NCBI GenBank assembly: GCA_029941315.1 | Contig: JAPYQE010000117.1 | Coordinates: forward strand, 1 to 17,728 | Direction of reading: 5' to 3' | DNA from: GCA-2724215 sp015660315 | Lineage (GTDB): Bacteria > Latescibacterota > UBA2968 > UBA8231 | Length of the DNA stretch: 17,728 nt | Part shown: positions 7,257-13,739 of the stretch, piece after piece | Layout: each line of letters starts with the position of its first letter | How positions within the stretch are numbered: the first letter of the stretch is position 1 | The notes under the pieces: generated by a model | The model's input: the letters and a program-made list of their open reading frames with translations, nothing else | What the model was told of the DNA's origin: nothing | The model's database searches: none | Position numbers and translations under genes: made by a program

Positions 7257-7892
7257 TAAATTATATGACCGTGTGTAGTCGATGGCCGCGGTGGTTGTAG
7301 TGGCCTTTGCGGAGCCGGCCCGTCGTCGCAGTTGAGAAATTGGTGATCAATGGAATCTGATAGCACTGTGCTATGAGTTGAGTTTGCGTCTCGATATCGA
7401 TTTATAGGTCGACGACGGCGACATAATCTTTGCCCTGTAACACTTTGATATTGCGCGGGCTTTTTTAGTTCGATATAGCTGATATCTACCACTGTCGCCG
7501 CGGACCAGGCCTCTTTGATATCGTTAATGATCTTGCAGATCACTGGTATGAGCGTGACGAGGTCCTCGTTGGTAGAGAATTGGGGTTTGTTTTCGTCGGT
7601 AGCCAATATCCCCAACGCCAAGAGAATAGCCATATTGAAAACCGCCCAACCCGGGCGTTGCGCGCGTTTGTCTGTCTCGCGGCTCACTGTCCACAGTGAA
7701 AAAATTAAAAATAAAAGATGGGTTAGGTAGCAATTCGATAAACTCCGCGGAATTTATCACCCGCGAACCCAAGAGCCCGACGTAGAGCTTGGCCGACAGC
7801 GCTTCGGTTAGTGTCGCGCCCAGATCCGAGGCCATTTCGCCGTGGATCTAGTGCAGGGTGCGTCGTTGTGTGGGGACCAGCACGGGCTTCAT
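7257..7892 (-). pseudogene. Decayed flagellar motor switch protein FliM-like gene
   Basis: Joined minus-strand frames give a FliM-like protein. From 7892 down, one frame reads RRTLH, a TAG stop (7848-7850), then IHGEMASDLGATLTEALSAK and EFIELLPNPSFIFNFFT. This matches the FliM core pattern of RT..IH.....LS..L followed by EF...PNPS. After a shift near 7690, a second frame gives FNMAILLALGILATDENKP and LIPVICKIINDIKEAWSAA then ELKKPAQYQSV. That parallels the FliM region with the E-AW segment and NPQF-Q-IV. A third shift near 7430 leads to LQGKDYVAVVDL, a TAA (7402-7404) and IDIETQTQLIAQCYQIPLI. The N-terminal region and the C-terminal SpoA domain are not found. The first ATG overlaps the aminotransferase stop (ATGA). 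FliM forms the flagellar switch that binds CheY-P. A CheC/FliY relative is a weaker alternative, because the alignment was done from memory. Confidence 0.7.
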
Positions 7893-9049
7893 TTTCCTTC
7901 CCGTATCAACTCGCAGATCGCAGTGACGCCCCGGCGAATATGTTCGTCGGAAGCGGCGATAGAGATGCGGATGTGGTTCTCGCACATTTTGCCGAAGGTT
8001 TTGCCTGGGGCGACCGCGACGCGCTTTTCGTTTAATAGTTTGATCGCGAAGTCGTGCGAATCCATGCCGGAGGCGGATATATCTATCATCAGATAGATCG
8101 CGCCGCCGGGGGTATAGCGGTAGAGGTCGTATGCGCGCAGGACCTCTACTGCTATATCGCGGCGGCGGTGGTAGGCCTCGCGCATTGCGGCGATGGGTTC
8201 CTGCGGCCCGTCGAGCGCCTCGGCCGAGGCCAGTTGCGAAAAGCCGGTGCCGCAGGAAACGAAGGGCTCCTGCAATTTAGCGGCTAGCTCGATATAGTCG
8301 GGGTTGGCACGGGTGAAGCCGACGCGGTAGCCGGTCATCGCGTAGCTTTTGGACATACCCGAGACGATCAGCGCGCGGCCATCCTCGTCGTGCGGTAGTG
8401 CGCTGTGGTGTTTTTCGTCGAAGACGATATCGCCGTAGATCTCATCGGAAAGCACCCACAGGTCGTGGCGCTGGGCAAATTGCATCAAATTGCGCATCAG
8501 TGCTTCGTCGTAGACCTGGCCGGTGGGGTTGGAAGGTGTGCAGAGCAGGATGAGCTTGGTTTTGGCGCTGACCAAGCGTTCTATCTCGTCGAGATCGGGC
8601 AGGAAGTGGTTTTCTGCGCGCAGATTGTAAAAGACGGATTTACCGTGCACGATGGAGACGGCCATGTGGTAGTTGGGCCAGCCGGGATCGGGCAGTAGGA
8701 CCTCGTCGCCGGGTTCGAGTAGGGCTAGGAACGAAGTCGCTACGCTCATAACCGCGCCGGGGGTAACGAGAATATTATTGGCGCCGGTGGCGATGCCGGT
8801 GTTGCGCTCGAAATAACGGGCCGCCGCCTCGCGCAGCGGATCGACCCCGGCGTTGGGCACGTATTTGGTGTTACCGGCGTTCGCGTGACGGCAAGTGGCT
8901 TCGACGATATGCGATGGCGTGTCGAAATCGGGTTGGCCAACTTCCAAATGGATCACCTCGCCCGTCTTTTCCACGGCCCAGGCCAGGTCCATGATCTCGC
9001 GGATGCCCGAGCGGGGAATTTGTGCGGGTATGCTAGCAAATGCTTTCAT
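7889..9049 (-). CDS. PLP-dependent aminotransferase, class I/II (aspartate aminotransferase-like)
   Basis: This cytoplasmic fold-type I PLP enzyme has 386 residues. Conserved elements are GQPDFDTP (38-45), YVPNAG (63-68), the CTPSNPTG block (170-177) with Asn174, SDEIYG (201-206) with the Asp and Tyr that contact PLP, SGMSKSYAMTGYRVG (230-244) with the Schiff-base Lys234 and phosphate-binding Arg242, and HIRIS (359-363) with Arg361 in the place of the substrate-carboxylate Arg. Length and motifs fit aspartate or branched subgroup I-gamma aminotransferases; the amino-acid specificity cannot be read off. Its ATG overlaps the stop of the upstream dehydrogenase (ATGA at 9046-9049), so the two are translationally coupled and probably act in one pathway. 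The gene's own stop overlaps the first codon of the FliM-like remnant. Confidence 0.92.
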   Translation of the reverse strand: MKAFASIPAQIPRSGIREIMDLAWAVEKTGEVIHLEVGQPDFDTPSHIVEATCRHANAGNTKYVPNAGVDPLREAAARYFERNTGIATGANNILVTPGAVMSVATSFLALLEPGDEVLLPDPGWPNYHMAVSIVHGKSVFYNLRAENHFLPDLDEIERLVSAKTKLILLCTPSNPTGQVYDEALMRNLMQFAQRHDLWVLSDEIYGDIVFDEKHHSALPHDEDGRALIVSGMSKSYAMTGYRVGFTRANPDYIELAAKLQEPFVSCGTGFSQLASAEALDGPQEPIAAMREAYHRRRDIAVEVLRAYDLYRYTPGGAIYLMIDISASGMDSHDFAIKLLNEKRVAVAPGKTFGKMCENHIRISIAASDEHIRRGVTAICELIREGK

Positions 9050-9843
9050 CTTAAGTGTATACCCGGACCGGTCGAGCCGATCATTTGTACGGTGTTGTAG
9101 ATTGAGGCGGGCGTCGAGGCACCCGTGACCCCGGTGATGCTCTCGTTGCGCGCGACGGAAAGATTAATCCCCGGCCCCTTGGCGTATATTTCGACGACGG
9201 CGTCACTCCATTCGGGGCTCACCTGCAATAGCGAGTGCGTGCGGTCGAAGCCAATGCCGGCGTAGGCGATGGCTGCGTGGGTATTGACATTGCGCGGGAA
9301 GAGCGGGCAGATCCCTCTGGTCGGGCCGTCGTAGAGCGTCGTCTCTTCTTTGATATCGTCGGGGTCGATGCCGGCGGCGGCGCAGTCGACATTGTGCGGC
9401 GATTTCTTCATGACGATGTCGACTGATTCCCACACGTCACGATTTTCCAATAGCGCGTCCATTCCTACCACGCCGCCGTGGGGGACGAAGGCGCGGGTCC
9501 CGGCGCGGCGGGTGGTCTCTTGAATACTCGCCTCCAATTCGGCATCGGCTAGGGCGGTGACCGAGATAAACATATAATTAGTCTTTTCCAGGATCGTCGT
9601 GCCCCATTTGCGCGTTACGTCCGGGTGGGCCATCTCGACGATTAGATCGGGTTGCCGCGACTCGAATTCGCCGAGATCCTCCAGGACCATGCCAGCGGAT
9701 AGGTCTTGTACCGCGGTGGCGAACTGGTCGTGTACAAAGACGACCTCCATGCCATTGTCTTCGTTGTTGTCGATCATCTTATGTACCGCCTGACCAATTT
9801 GACCGTAACCGATTAGACCGATGCGCGTTTGTGCCTGGCTCAT
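9046..9843 (-). CDS. L-aspartate dehydrogenase (NadX)-like NAD(P)-dependent oxidoreductase
   Basis: The 265-residue protein has an N-terminal Rossmann motif IGLIGYGQIGQAV (8-20). It has the middle block FISVTALADAELE (92-104) and VPHGGVVGMDAL (120-131), and the C-terminal block LFPRNVNTHAAIAYAGIGFD (181-200). These correspond to the aspartate dehydrogenase family (COG1712), where the consensus reads S.GAL.D, P.GA..G.DA and FP.NVN.AAA. The family oxidises aspartate to iminoaspartate, often for NAD synthesis. Where family members carry NxHEI with the catalytic His, this protein reads SDAVVEI (213-219), so the His seems missing and the substrate may differ. No nadA or nadC is nearby; the coupled partner is an aminotransferase. 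CAGGAG about 7 bases upstream supports the start. A related amino-acid dehydrogenase is the main alternative. Confidence 0.76.
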   Translation of the reverse strand: MSQAQTRIGLIGYGQIGQAVHKMIDNNEDNGMEVVFVHDQFATAVQDLSAGMVLEDLGEFESRQPDLIVEMAHPDVTRKWGTTILEKTNYMFISVTALADAELEASIQETTRRAGTRAFVPHGGVVGMDALLENRDVWESVDIVMKKSPHNVDCAAAGIDPDDIKEETTLYDGPTRGICPLFPRNVNTHAAIAYAGIGFDRTHSLLQVSPEWSDAVVEIYAKGPGINLSVARNESITGVTGASTPASIYNTVQMIGSTGPGIHLR

Positions 9844-10097
9844 GACATATCTCCTGAAAGCGAGTAGGGGCTTGTAAGCAGCGTGGAAATATATGAATTA
9901 GCGGCGAAAAGGGCGAACGACTGCATGTTTGCTTCGGAATAGATAATTTTCTTACTGTATAAAGTAGCCGCATCGTCGTGTATACTCTTGTTATACCAGA
10001 TCTTGTGGGATGAAATCGGGGTAGCTACCAATGTCGCGGATAAAACATAAAGGATTCACGAACTTATCCGATATTAAGGAGGCGGGAGGTAAACGTA
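9844..10097. promoter_or_regulatory. Divergent intergenic region between the dehydrogenase and envelope operons
   Basis: These 254 bases separate two operons that point away from each other, so both promoters should lie here. TATAAA at 9958-9963 (+) and an imperfect repeat around GTGTATACTCTTGTTATAC (9979-9997) stand out, but no promoter with a good -35/-10 pair could be picked with confidence. The plus-strand operon has a strong ribosome-binding site, GGGAGGT at 10084-10090, in front of a GTG start at 10098. Confidence 0.4.
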
Positions 10098-10838
10098 GTG
10101 ACCCTAAGAAAAAAGAATAGCGGCGGCCGACTCGTATATTTGCTCGGTTTCACTGGAGCGCTCTGTATGGGCATTGCCGTTGCGGGTTTGCTGGGTGTGT
10201 TTGCGCCATCGGGTAAAGCGCCGGTAGACGAGATAGAAGCAGTCGACGAGCCGATCGTAGAGCCGGTTGCGGCCGAGCAGAAGGCGGTTGAAAACACGTC
10301 GTCTGCTATTCCAGTGACCGATATGCCGTCTGCTGATAAGGCGGTCGATACGTATTATCCCCTCGAAGTCGGGCGCTATTGGGTTTATGTAAGCGAAGAC
10401 GCCGAACGCGGCACGCGCACCGAGGTGGAGCGCCGTATCGTGCGTCGGGAGAGTCGGGCGGACCAGGAGCTGTTTTATTTTTCCGATGGCACGGTCGCCT
10501 TCCGCGAAGACGATAAGATTTTTGAGATGAGCCCCGAAGGCGGGGTTAATGTAATCCCCACCGGTGCGGAGCCCTATGTATACCGCAGCGAGGGGTTGCA
10601 TATCGAAAAACAGATCGGCAACCCCGACACGGTAATGATCCTCGGGCAGCAGCGCTATTCGCACTGCGTCCAGGTGGTCACCCGCTTTCGACCGGTCGAC
10701 CAGCCCGAGCAGGAAATGCGTGCTTACGCTTCGTATTACGCGCGCGGGATCGGTCTGGTCGGCAGGGAATTATGGCCGCCGGAACCGGGCAGCGCGCCGA
10801 CGCAAACACTCAGGGACTACGGTCCACGTAAAATGTAA
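10098..10838 (+). CDS. Membrane-anchored envelope protein, unknown function
   Basis: I do not recognise a named family. The 246-residue protein starts with GTG (ribosome-binding site GGGAGGT 7 bases upstream). It has a positively charged N-terminus (LRKK) and one hydrophobic segment at about 12-35, which should anchor it with the rest in the periplasm. Residues 40-80 are an acidic, Pro/Val/Ala-rich linker. The folded part begins at about 86 with YYPLEVGRYWVYV, a pattern (Y.PL..G..W.Y) shared by many secreted proteins of unknown role, and ends with YYARGIGLVGREL (213-225). Cys190 lies in a beta-like stretch (YSHCVQVV). Thirty-one bases separate it from the next gene, and the three genes to 12755 look like one operon whose products all enter the envelope. 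Confidence 0.75.
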   Translation: MTLRKKNSGGRLVYLLGFTGALCMGIAVAGLLGVFAPSGKAPVDEIEAVDEPIVEPVAAEQKAVENTSSAIPVTDMPSADKAVDTYYPLEVGRYWVYVSEDAERGTRTEVERRIVRRESRADQELFYFSDGTVAFREDDKIFEMSPEGGVNVIPTGAEPYVYRSEGLHIEKQIGNPDTVMILGQQRYSHCVQVVTRFRPVDQPEQEMRAYASYYARGIGLVGRELWPPEPGSAPTQTLRDYGPRKM

Positions 10839-10869
10839 AGTCTAAGCAAGGAAAAGGAGCAGTCTCCCC

Positions 10870-11907
10870 ATGCTCTACAGATACTATATTTCGATCGTCC
10901 TAGTGGCGATCACGCTCTCCGGCGCGCACGCCGAGAGGGCCCTGACGCGAGTTATTGACGTCGAGCAATCTGGCGCGAATGAGGTTGTGCTCGATGCAGG
11001 TCGTCTAGACGGTTTGCGCGAAGGCGCCCGAGTCACTCTGCTACGCGAAGGCGAGGCCATTGTACACCCGCTCACCGGTGAGGTGCTGGGCATCCCCCAG
11101 GAACCAGTGGGGTTGGTCGAGGTGAAGGGCCTGCAGGACCGGCGCGCCCGGGCAATAATGGTTAAGTCGTATTCAATGCCGCAGATAGGTGACTTAGCCG
11201 AATACGGGAAGGTCCCGATGGCGGTCGCTACCCCGTCGGCGCCGGCTGAAGTGGCCAAGGTCATGAAGCGGGTCAAGACCCTTGAAGTCGGCATGCGGCA
11301 ATACAAAAAATCCCAGAAATCGCTTTCTGCCTATCCGGTCTTCGCGCAACAGGTCTGGGACGAGATGGGCACTATTAAGTCCTATCTCGTTGCCCTCGAC
11401 GAAAGGCTGATCGAGTTAGAGACCCAGCAGCACGAGGACCGTAATCGCCTGACGGCGATGATCGGCGGCGAATCCCAGGGGACGTTGGGCAAAGAGCTGA
11501 CGATCCGCTATAGCGAGGACACGGACCTCAAGCTGCGCGTGGCCGGCAAAACCCTGATGATCAGCGTCGAACGGGATTCGATCCGTCTCAAAGAAGCGGG
11601 CATGGGCGAGACGAAAGAGATGTCGTTTGCGGAAGGAGATTTGCACCTCGACGGCGAAGAGATCGCCGAGGGGGAAGAGGAGGGCTGGGATATGTCGCTC
11701 GATGGGATGATGGACGAGTCGCCCTATCTCTTTGCCGGTAGCCTGCTCTTTATCGCGATTATCGCCGGTGTTTTGCTGGTCGTTATCAAGCGCCGTTACG
11801 ATCAGGTAATGGGCGGGTTGGACGAATACGACCAGGATTTCCTCGCGGATGATGACGATGATGAAGAAGATTTCGAGGACTTTGAAGACGAGTACGAAAA
11901 AAAATGA
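10870..11907 (+). CDS. Secreted single-pass membrane protein with FlgT C-terminal-like domain
   Basis: This is a 345-residue protein of unknown function. Residues 1-21 are a signal peptide ending in AHA, with predicted cleavage before ERA. Residues about 27-112 resemble the C-terminal domain of flagellar assembly protein FlgT: NEVVLDAGRLDGLREGARV, then HPLTGEVLG, and a closing MPQIGDLAEY strand. Residues 125-195 are helical and charged, possibly a coiled coil. Residues 205-262 are beta-rich. A second hydrophobic segment at about 285-307 (LFAGSLLFIAIIAGVLLVVI) is followed by KRR and a very acidic tail (316-342, runs of Asp and Glu). With a cleaved signal, the main part is periplasmic and the acidic tail cytoplasmic. 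AGGAG lies 10 bases upstream of the ATG. The stop overlaps the next start (ATGA at 11904-11907), so the two are translationally coupled. Confidence 0.76.
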   Translation: MLYRYYISIVLVAITLSGAHAERALTRVIDVEQSGANEVVLDAGRLDGLREGARVTLLREGEAIVHPLTGEVLGIPQEPVGLVEVKGLQDRRARAIMVKSYSMPQIGDLAEYGKVPMAVATPSAPAEVAKVMKRVKTLEVGMRQYKKSQKSLSAYPVFAQQVWDEMGTIKSYLVALDERLIELETQQHEDRNRLTAMIGGESQGTLGKELTIRYSEDTDLKLRVAGKTLMISVERDSIRLKEAGMGETKEMSFAEGDLHLDGEEIAEGEEEGWDMSLDGMMDESPYLFAGSLLFIAIIAGVLLVVIKRRYDQVMGGLDEYDQDFLADDDDDEEDFEDFEDEYEKK

Positions 11908-12755
11908 AAAAGCTAATAATACTTATAGCGATGATCCCGCTGTTTATGGCGGGTGCGGCGCGAGCCGAGGAACAGATGGCCTATGTCATCAAAGTGACCC
12001 CGACGCTAGCGTATCTGGATGTAGGTGAGGCGGTCGGTGCGATGGTCGGCGCTAATTATACCATCCTGCGCGAAGATGGCGATGACTTGGTGATGGTCGG
12101 CAAGGTGCAGTTGGTGCGCGTTGACGACCATTTCAGCATCGGCGAGATCGTCGAGATGGCCGAGGGCGAGACTATTGAAGTCCTGTATCGGGCGATGGCC
12201 CTCTGGAAATGGGAGGGGATGGACGCGATGGGGTCGATGTCGAAGCAGGGAGTTGCCGGCTCCCGGTCGATGGTCGGTCGCCGTTCGTTCCACTTGCTGG
12301 CGGGAGCCGATTGGGGCGGCAACGCGCAATTGACCTATGACCCGTTCTCCACGATCTTGACGGATGCCAAGTCGGGTAATGCCTGGAGCCTGGGGTTAAG
12401 GCTGGGTCAGGCGGTAGCCGAGCAATGGCGGTTCAACCTGACCTATCGCATAGGCAAAGGTAAGGATGTAACGCAATTGGCGATTGAGGCCGATGTGCAT
12501 TTGGCGCCGCGCGGTTACGACCAGGCCGGGTTTTATTTTGGTGCCGGTGTCGGTGTCCAACAGTTGAGTTGGGACCCCCCGGGCAATAACACCGGTTCGG
12601 CGAATAAGTCGGGGTTCAATTTAACCCTTGGAGTCCAGGTGCCGGAAATGATGAACCTGGTGTTCGAGATTGGCTACCAGAAAGTGATCAAATTCGACGA
12701 TATGATCGATCTCAGCAATGTGCGGACTTATCTAGGCTTTGGGCGTAGTTTTTAA
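11904..12755 (+). CDS. Predicted outer-membrane beta-barrel protein with N-terminal FlgT-like domain
   Basis: The 283-residue product starts with a signal peptide (MKKLIILIAM..., cleavage after ARA at residue 21). Residues 24-97 resemble the FlgT-C-like domain of the gene before it: TPTLAYLDVGEAVGAMVGAN, then YTILREDG, a VGKVQLVRVDDHFSIGEIV core. Residues about 128-283 alternate hydrophobic and polar positions with many Gly and aromatic residues (WSLGLRLGQA, FYFGAGVGVQQL, FNLTLGVQV, LVFEIGYQK) and end in TYLGFGRSF. The final Phe fits the BAM recognition signal of outer-membrane barrels. The barrel part of about 155 residues could form 8 strands. It is translationally coupled to the upstream gene and followed by a terminator. 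The function is unknown; a pore, an anchor for the upstream proteins or a sensor are all possible. Confidence 0.74.
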   Translation: MKKLIILIAMIPLFMAGAARAEEQMAYVIKVTPTLAYLDVGEAVGAMVGANYTILREDGDDLVMVGKVQLVRVDDHFSIGEIVEMAEGETIEVLYRAMALWKWEGMDAMGSMSKQGVAGSRSMVGRRSFHLLAGADWGGNAQLTYDPFSTILTDAKSGNAWSLGLRLGQAVAEQWRFNLTYRIGKGKDVTQLAIEADVHLAPRGYDQAGFYFGAGVGVQQLSWDPPGNNTGSANKSGFNLTLGVQVPEMMNLVFEIGYQKVIKFDDMIDLSNVRTYLGFGRSF

Positions 12756-12786
12756 AAGAGGCGATTAAAAAAACGATCGAGAATCG

Positions 12787-12823
12787 AACCGGCCGTCTCC
12801 TTATGGGGGTGGCCGGTTTTTTT
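12787..12823 (+). terminator. Intrinsic terminator of the three-gene envelope operon
   Basis: AACCGGCC (12787-12794) pairs with GGCCGGTT (12811-12818). The inner 16 bases can extend the stem through GTCTCC/GGGGGT with wobble pairs around a TTAT loop. A T-run (12817-12823) follows directly. On the other strand a T7 run lies about 13 bases past the stem, so the structure may work weakly for tatC as well, whose stop is at 12822. Confidence 0.85.
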
Positions 12824-13736
12824 ATTTTCGTTGCGAAACCTTGCAAATCCAGATGCTGATTTCGTAGAGCAGTAGCAGGGGCAGGGCCATCAAAATCTGC
12901 GAGATGGGGTCCGGGGGGGTGAAAATCGCGCCGAGGATAAAGATGCCGACGACCGCATAGCGGCGTATGTTGCGCATGCGTTCGGCGGTCAGCAAGCCGA
13001 TCTTGGCCAGGAAAAGCGCCATCACCGGCATTTCGAAGACGATCCCAAAGCCCATGATCAGCCGCAGTACGAAACCGATGTATTCGTCGGCAGCCCACTG
13101 CGAGGTCATGTCGGGCGGTTCGAGCGCGAGGAAGAAGCGCAAGCCGAGCGGTAGGACGATCCAGTAGGCGATCAGAGCGCCGATGGAAAAGCAGAACACG
13201 CTCAATGAAATAATGGGGATCATCAATCGCTTCTCTCGCGCTAGAAGCCCCGGGGCGATAAAACGCCAGACTTGGTAGAAGACGGCGGGTAGGGCTAGGA
13301 TGAGACCGCCGATAAAGGCGACCTGCAGACTGATGTAGAAATAGGTCATCGGTTTGAGGGCTTGCAGTCTGCGCCCCGGTGGCAACTCCGTTAATTCTTG
13401 TACTGGTTCGAGTTCGGCGTTGGGTAGGTCGAACCATTTGCGCACGAGATTCTCGACTGCCTGCACTGCGTTGGAGGAGCGCTGGGCTTCCAGGCTAAAG
13501 ACCGCCTCCTCATAGGGGCGGGTCAGGATTTTCACGATCGGGTCGGAAAAGGAAAAACAGAGAATCGCGCCGACAAAGACGGCGGCTAGGCCCTTGAGTA
13601 TCCTCCAGCGAAGTTCCTCGAGGTGGTCGAGGAACGCCATATTGGCCGGGCTCGTTTCCCCTTGCAACTGGGTGTGGGATTCGGCGAGATGCGTTTCCTG
13701 GCTATCGCCGGGTCCTTGTTGGTCGTCTGCGTCCAT
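12822..13736 (-). CDS. tatC: Sec-independent protein translocase subunit TatC
   Basis: TatC is the integral-membrane receptor of the twin-arginine pathway, which exports folded proteins. The 304-residue protein has the N-terminal signature FLDHLEELRWRI (35-46), the RFIAPGLLAREKR block (158-170) with a Glu equivalent to E. coli E103, GIVFEMPV (231-238) with the conserved membrane Glu, and FTPPDPISQ (272-280). About six hydrophobic segments are visible (47-63, 131-157, 172-193, 221-241, 262-273, 279-298). Two features are unusual: a hydrophilic N-terminal extension of about 32 residues, and a first periplasmic loop of about 50 residues (81-130) that is longer than in the E. coli protein. The gene starts 4 bases after lnt in the same direction, with a poor ribosome-binding site, so translation is probably coupled. 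No tatA/tatB is in the window. Confidence 0.95.
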   Translation of the reverse strand: MDADDQQGPGDSQETHLAESHTQLQGETSPANMAFLDHLEELRWRILKGLAAVFVGAILCFSFSDPIVKILTRPYEEAVFSLEAQRSSNAVQAVENLVRKWFDLPNAELEPVQELTELPPGRRLQALKPMTYFYISLQVAFIGGLILALPAVFYQVWRFIAPGLLAREKRLMIPIISLSVFCFSIGALIAYWIVLPLGLRFFLALEPPDMTSQWAADEYIGFVLRLIMGFGIVFEMPVMALFLAKIGLLTAERMRNIRRYAVVGIFILGAIFTPPDPISQILMALPLLLLYEISIWICKVSQRK

Positions 13737-13739
13737 GGC

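Noticed and set aside
7515..7730. Plus-strand small frame over the FliM-like region
   Set aside because: No ribosome-binding site or recognisable motif, and it is antisense to a stretch with ordered FliM-like motifs.
12712..13437. Long Arg/Pro-rich minus-strand frame overlapping tatC
   Set aside because: It is an out-of-frame shadow in GC-rich sequence; tatC has all its family motifs in the other frame.
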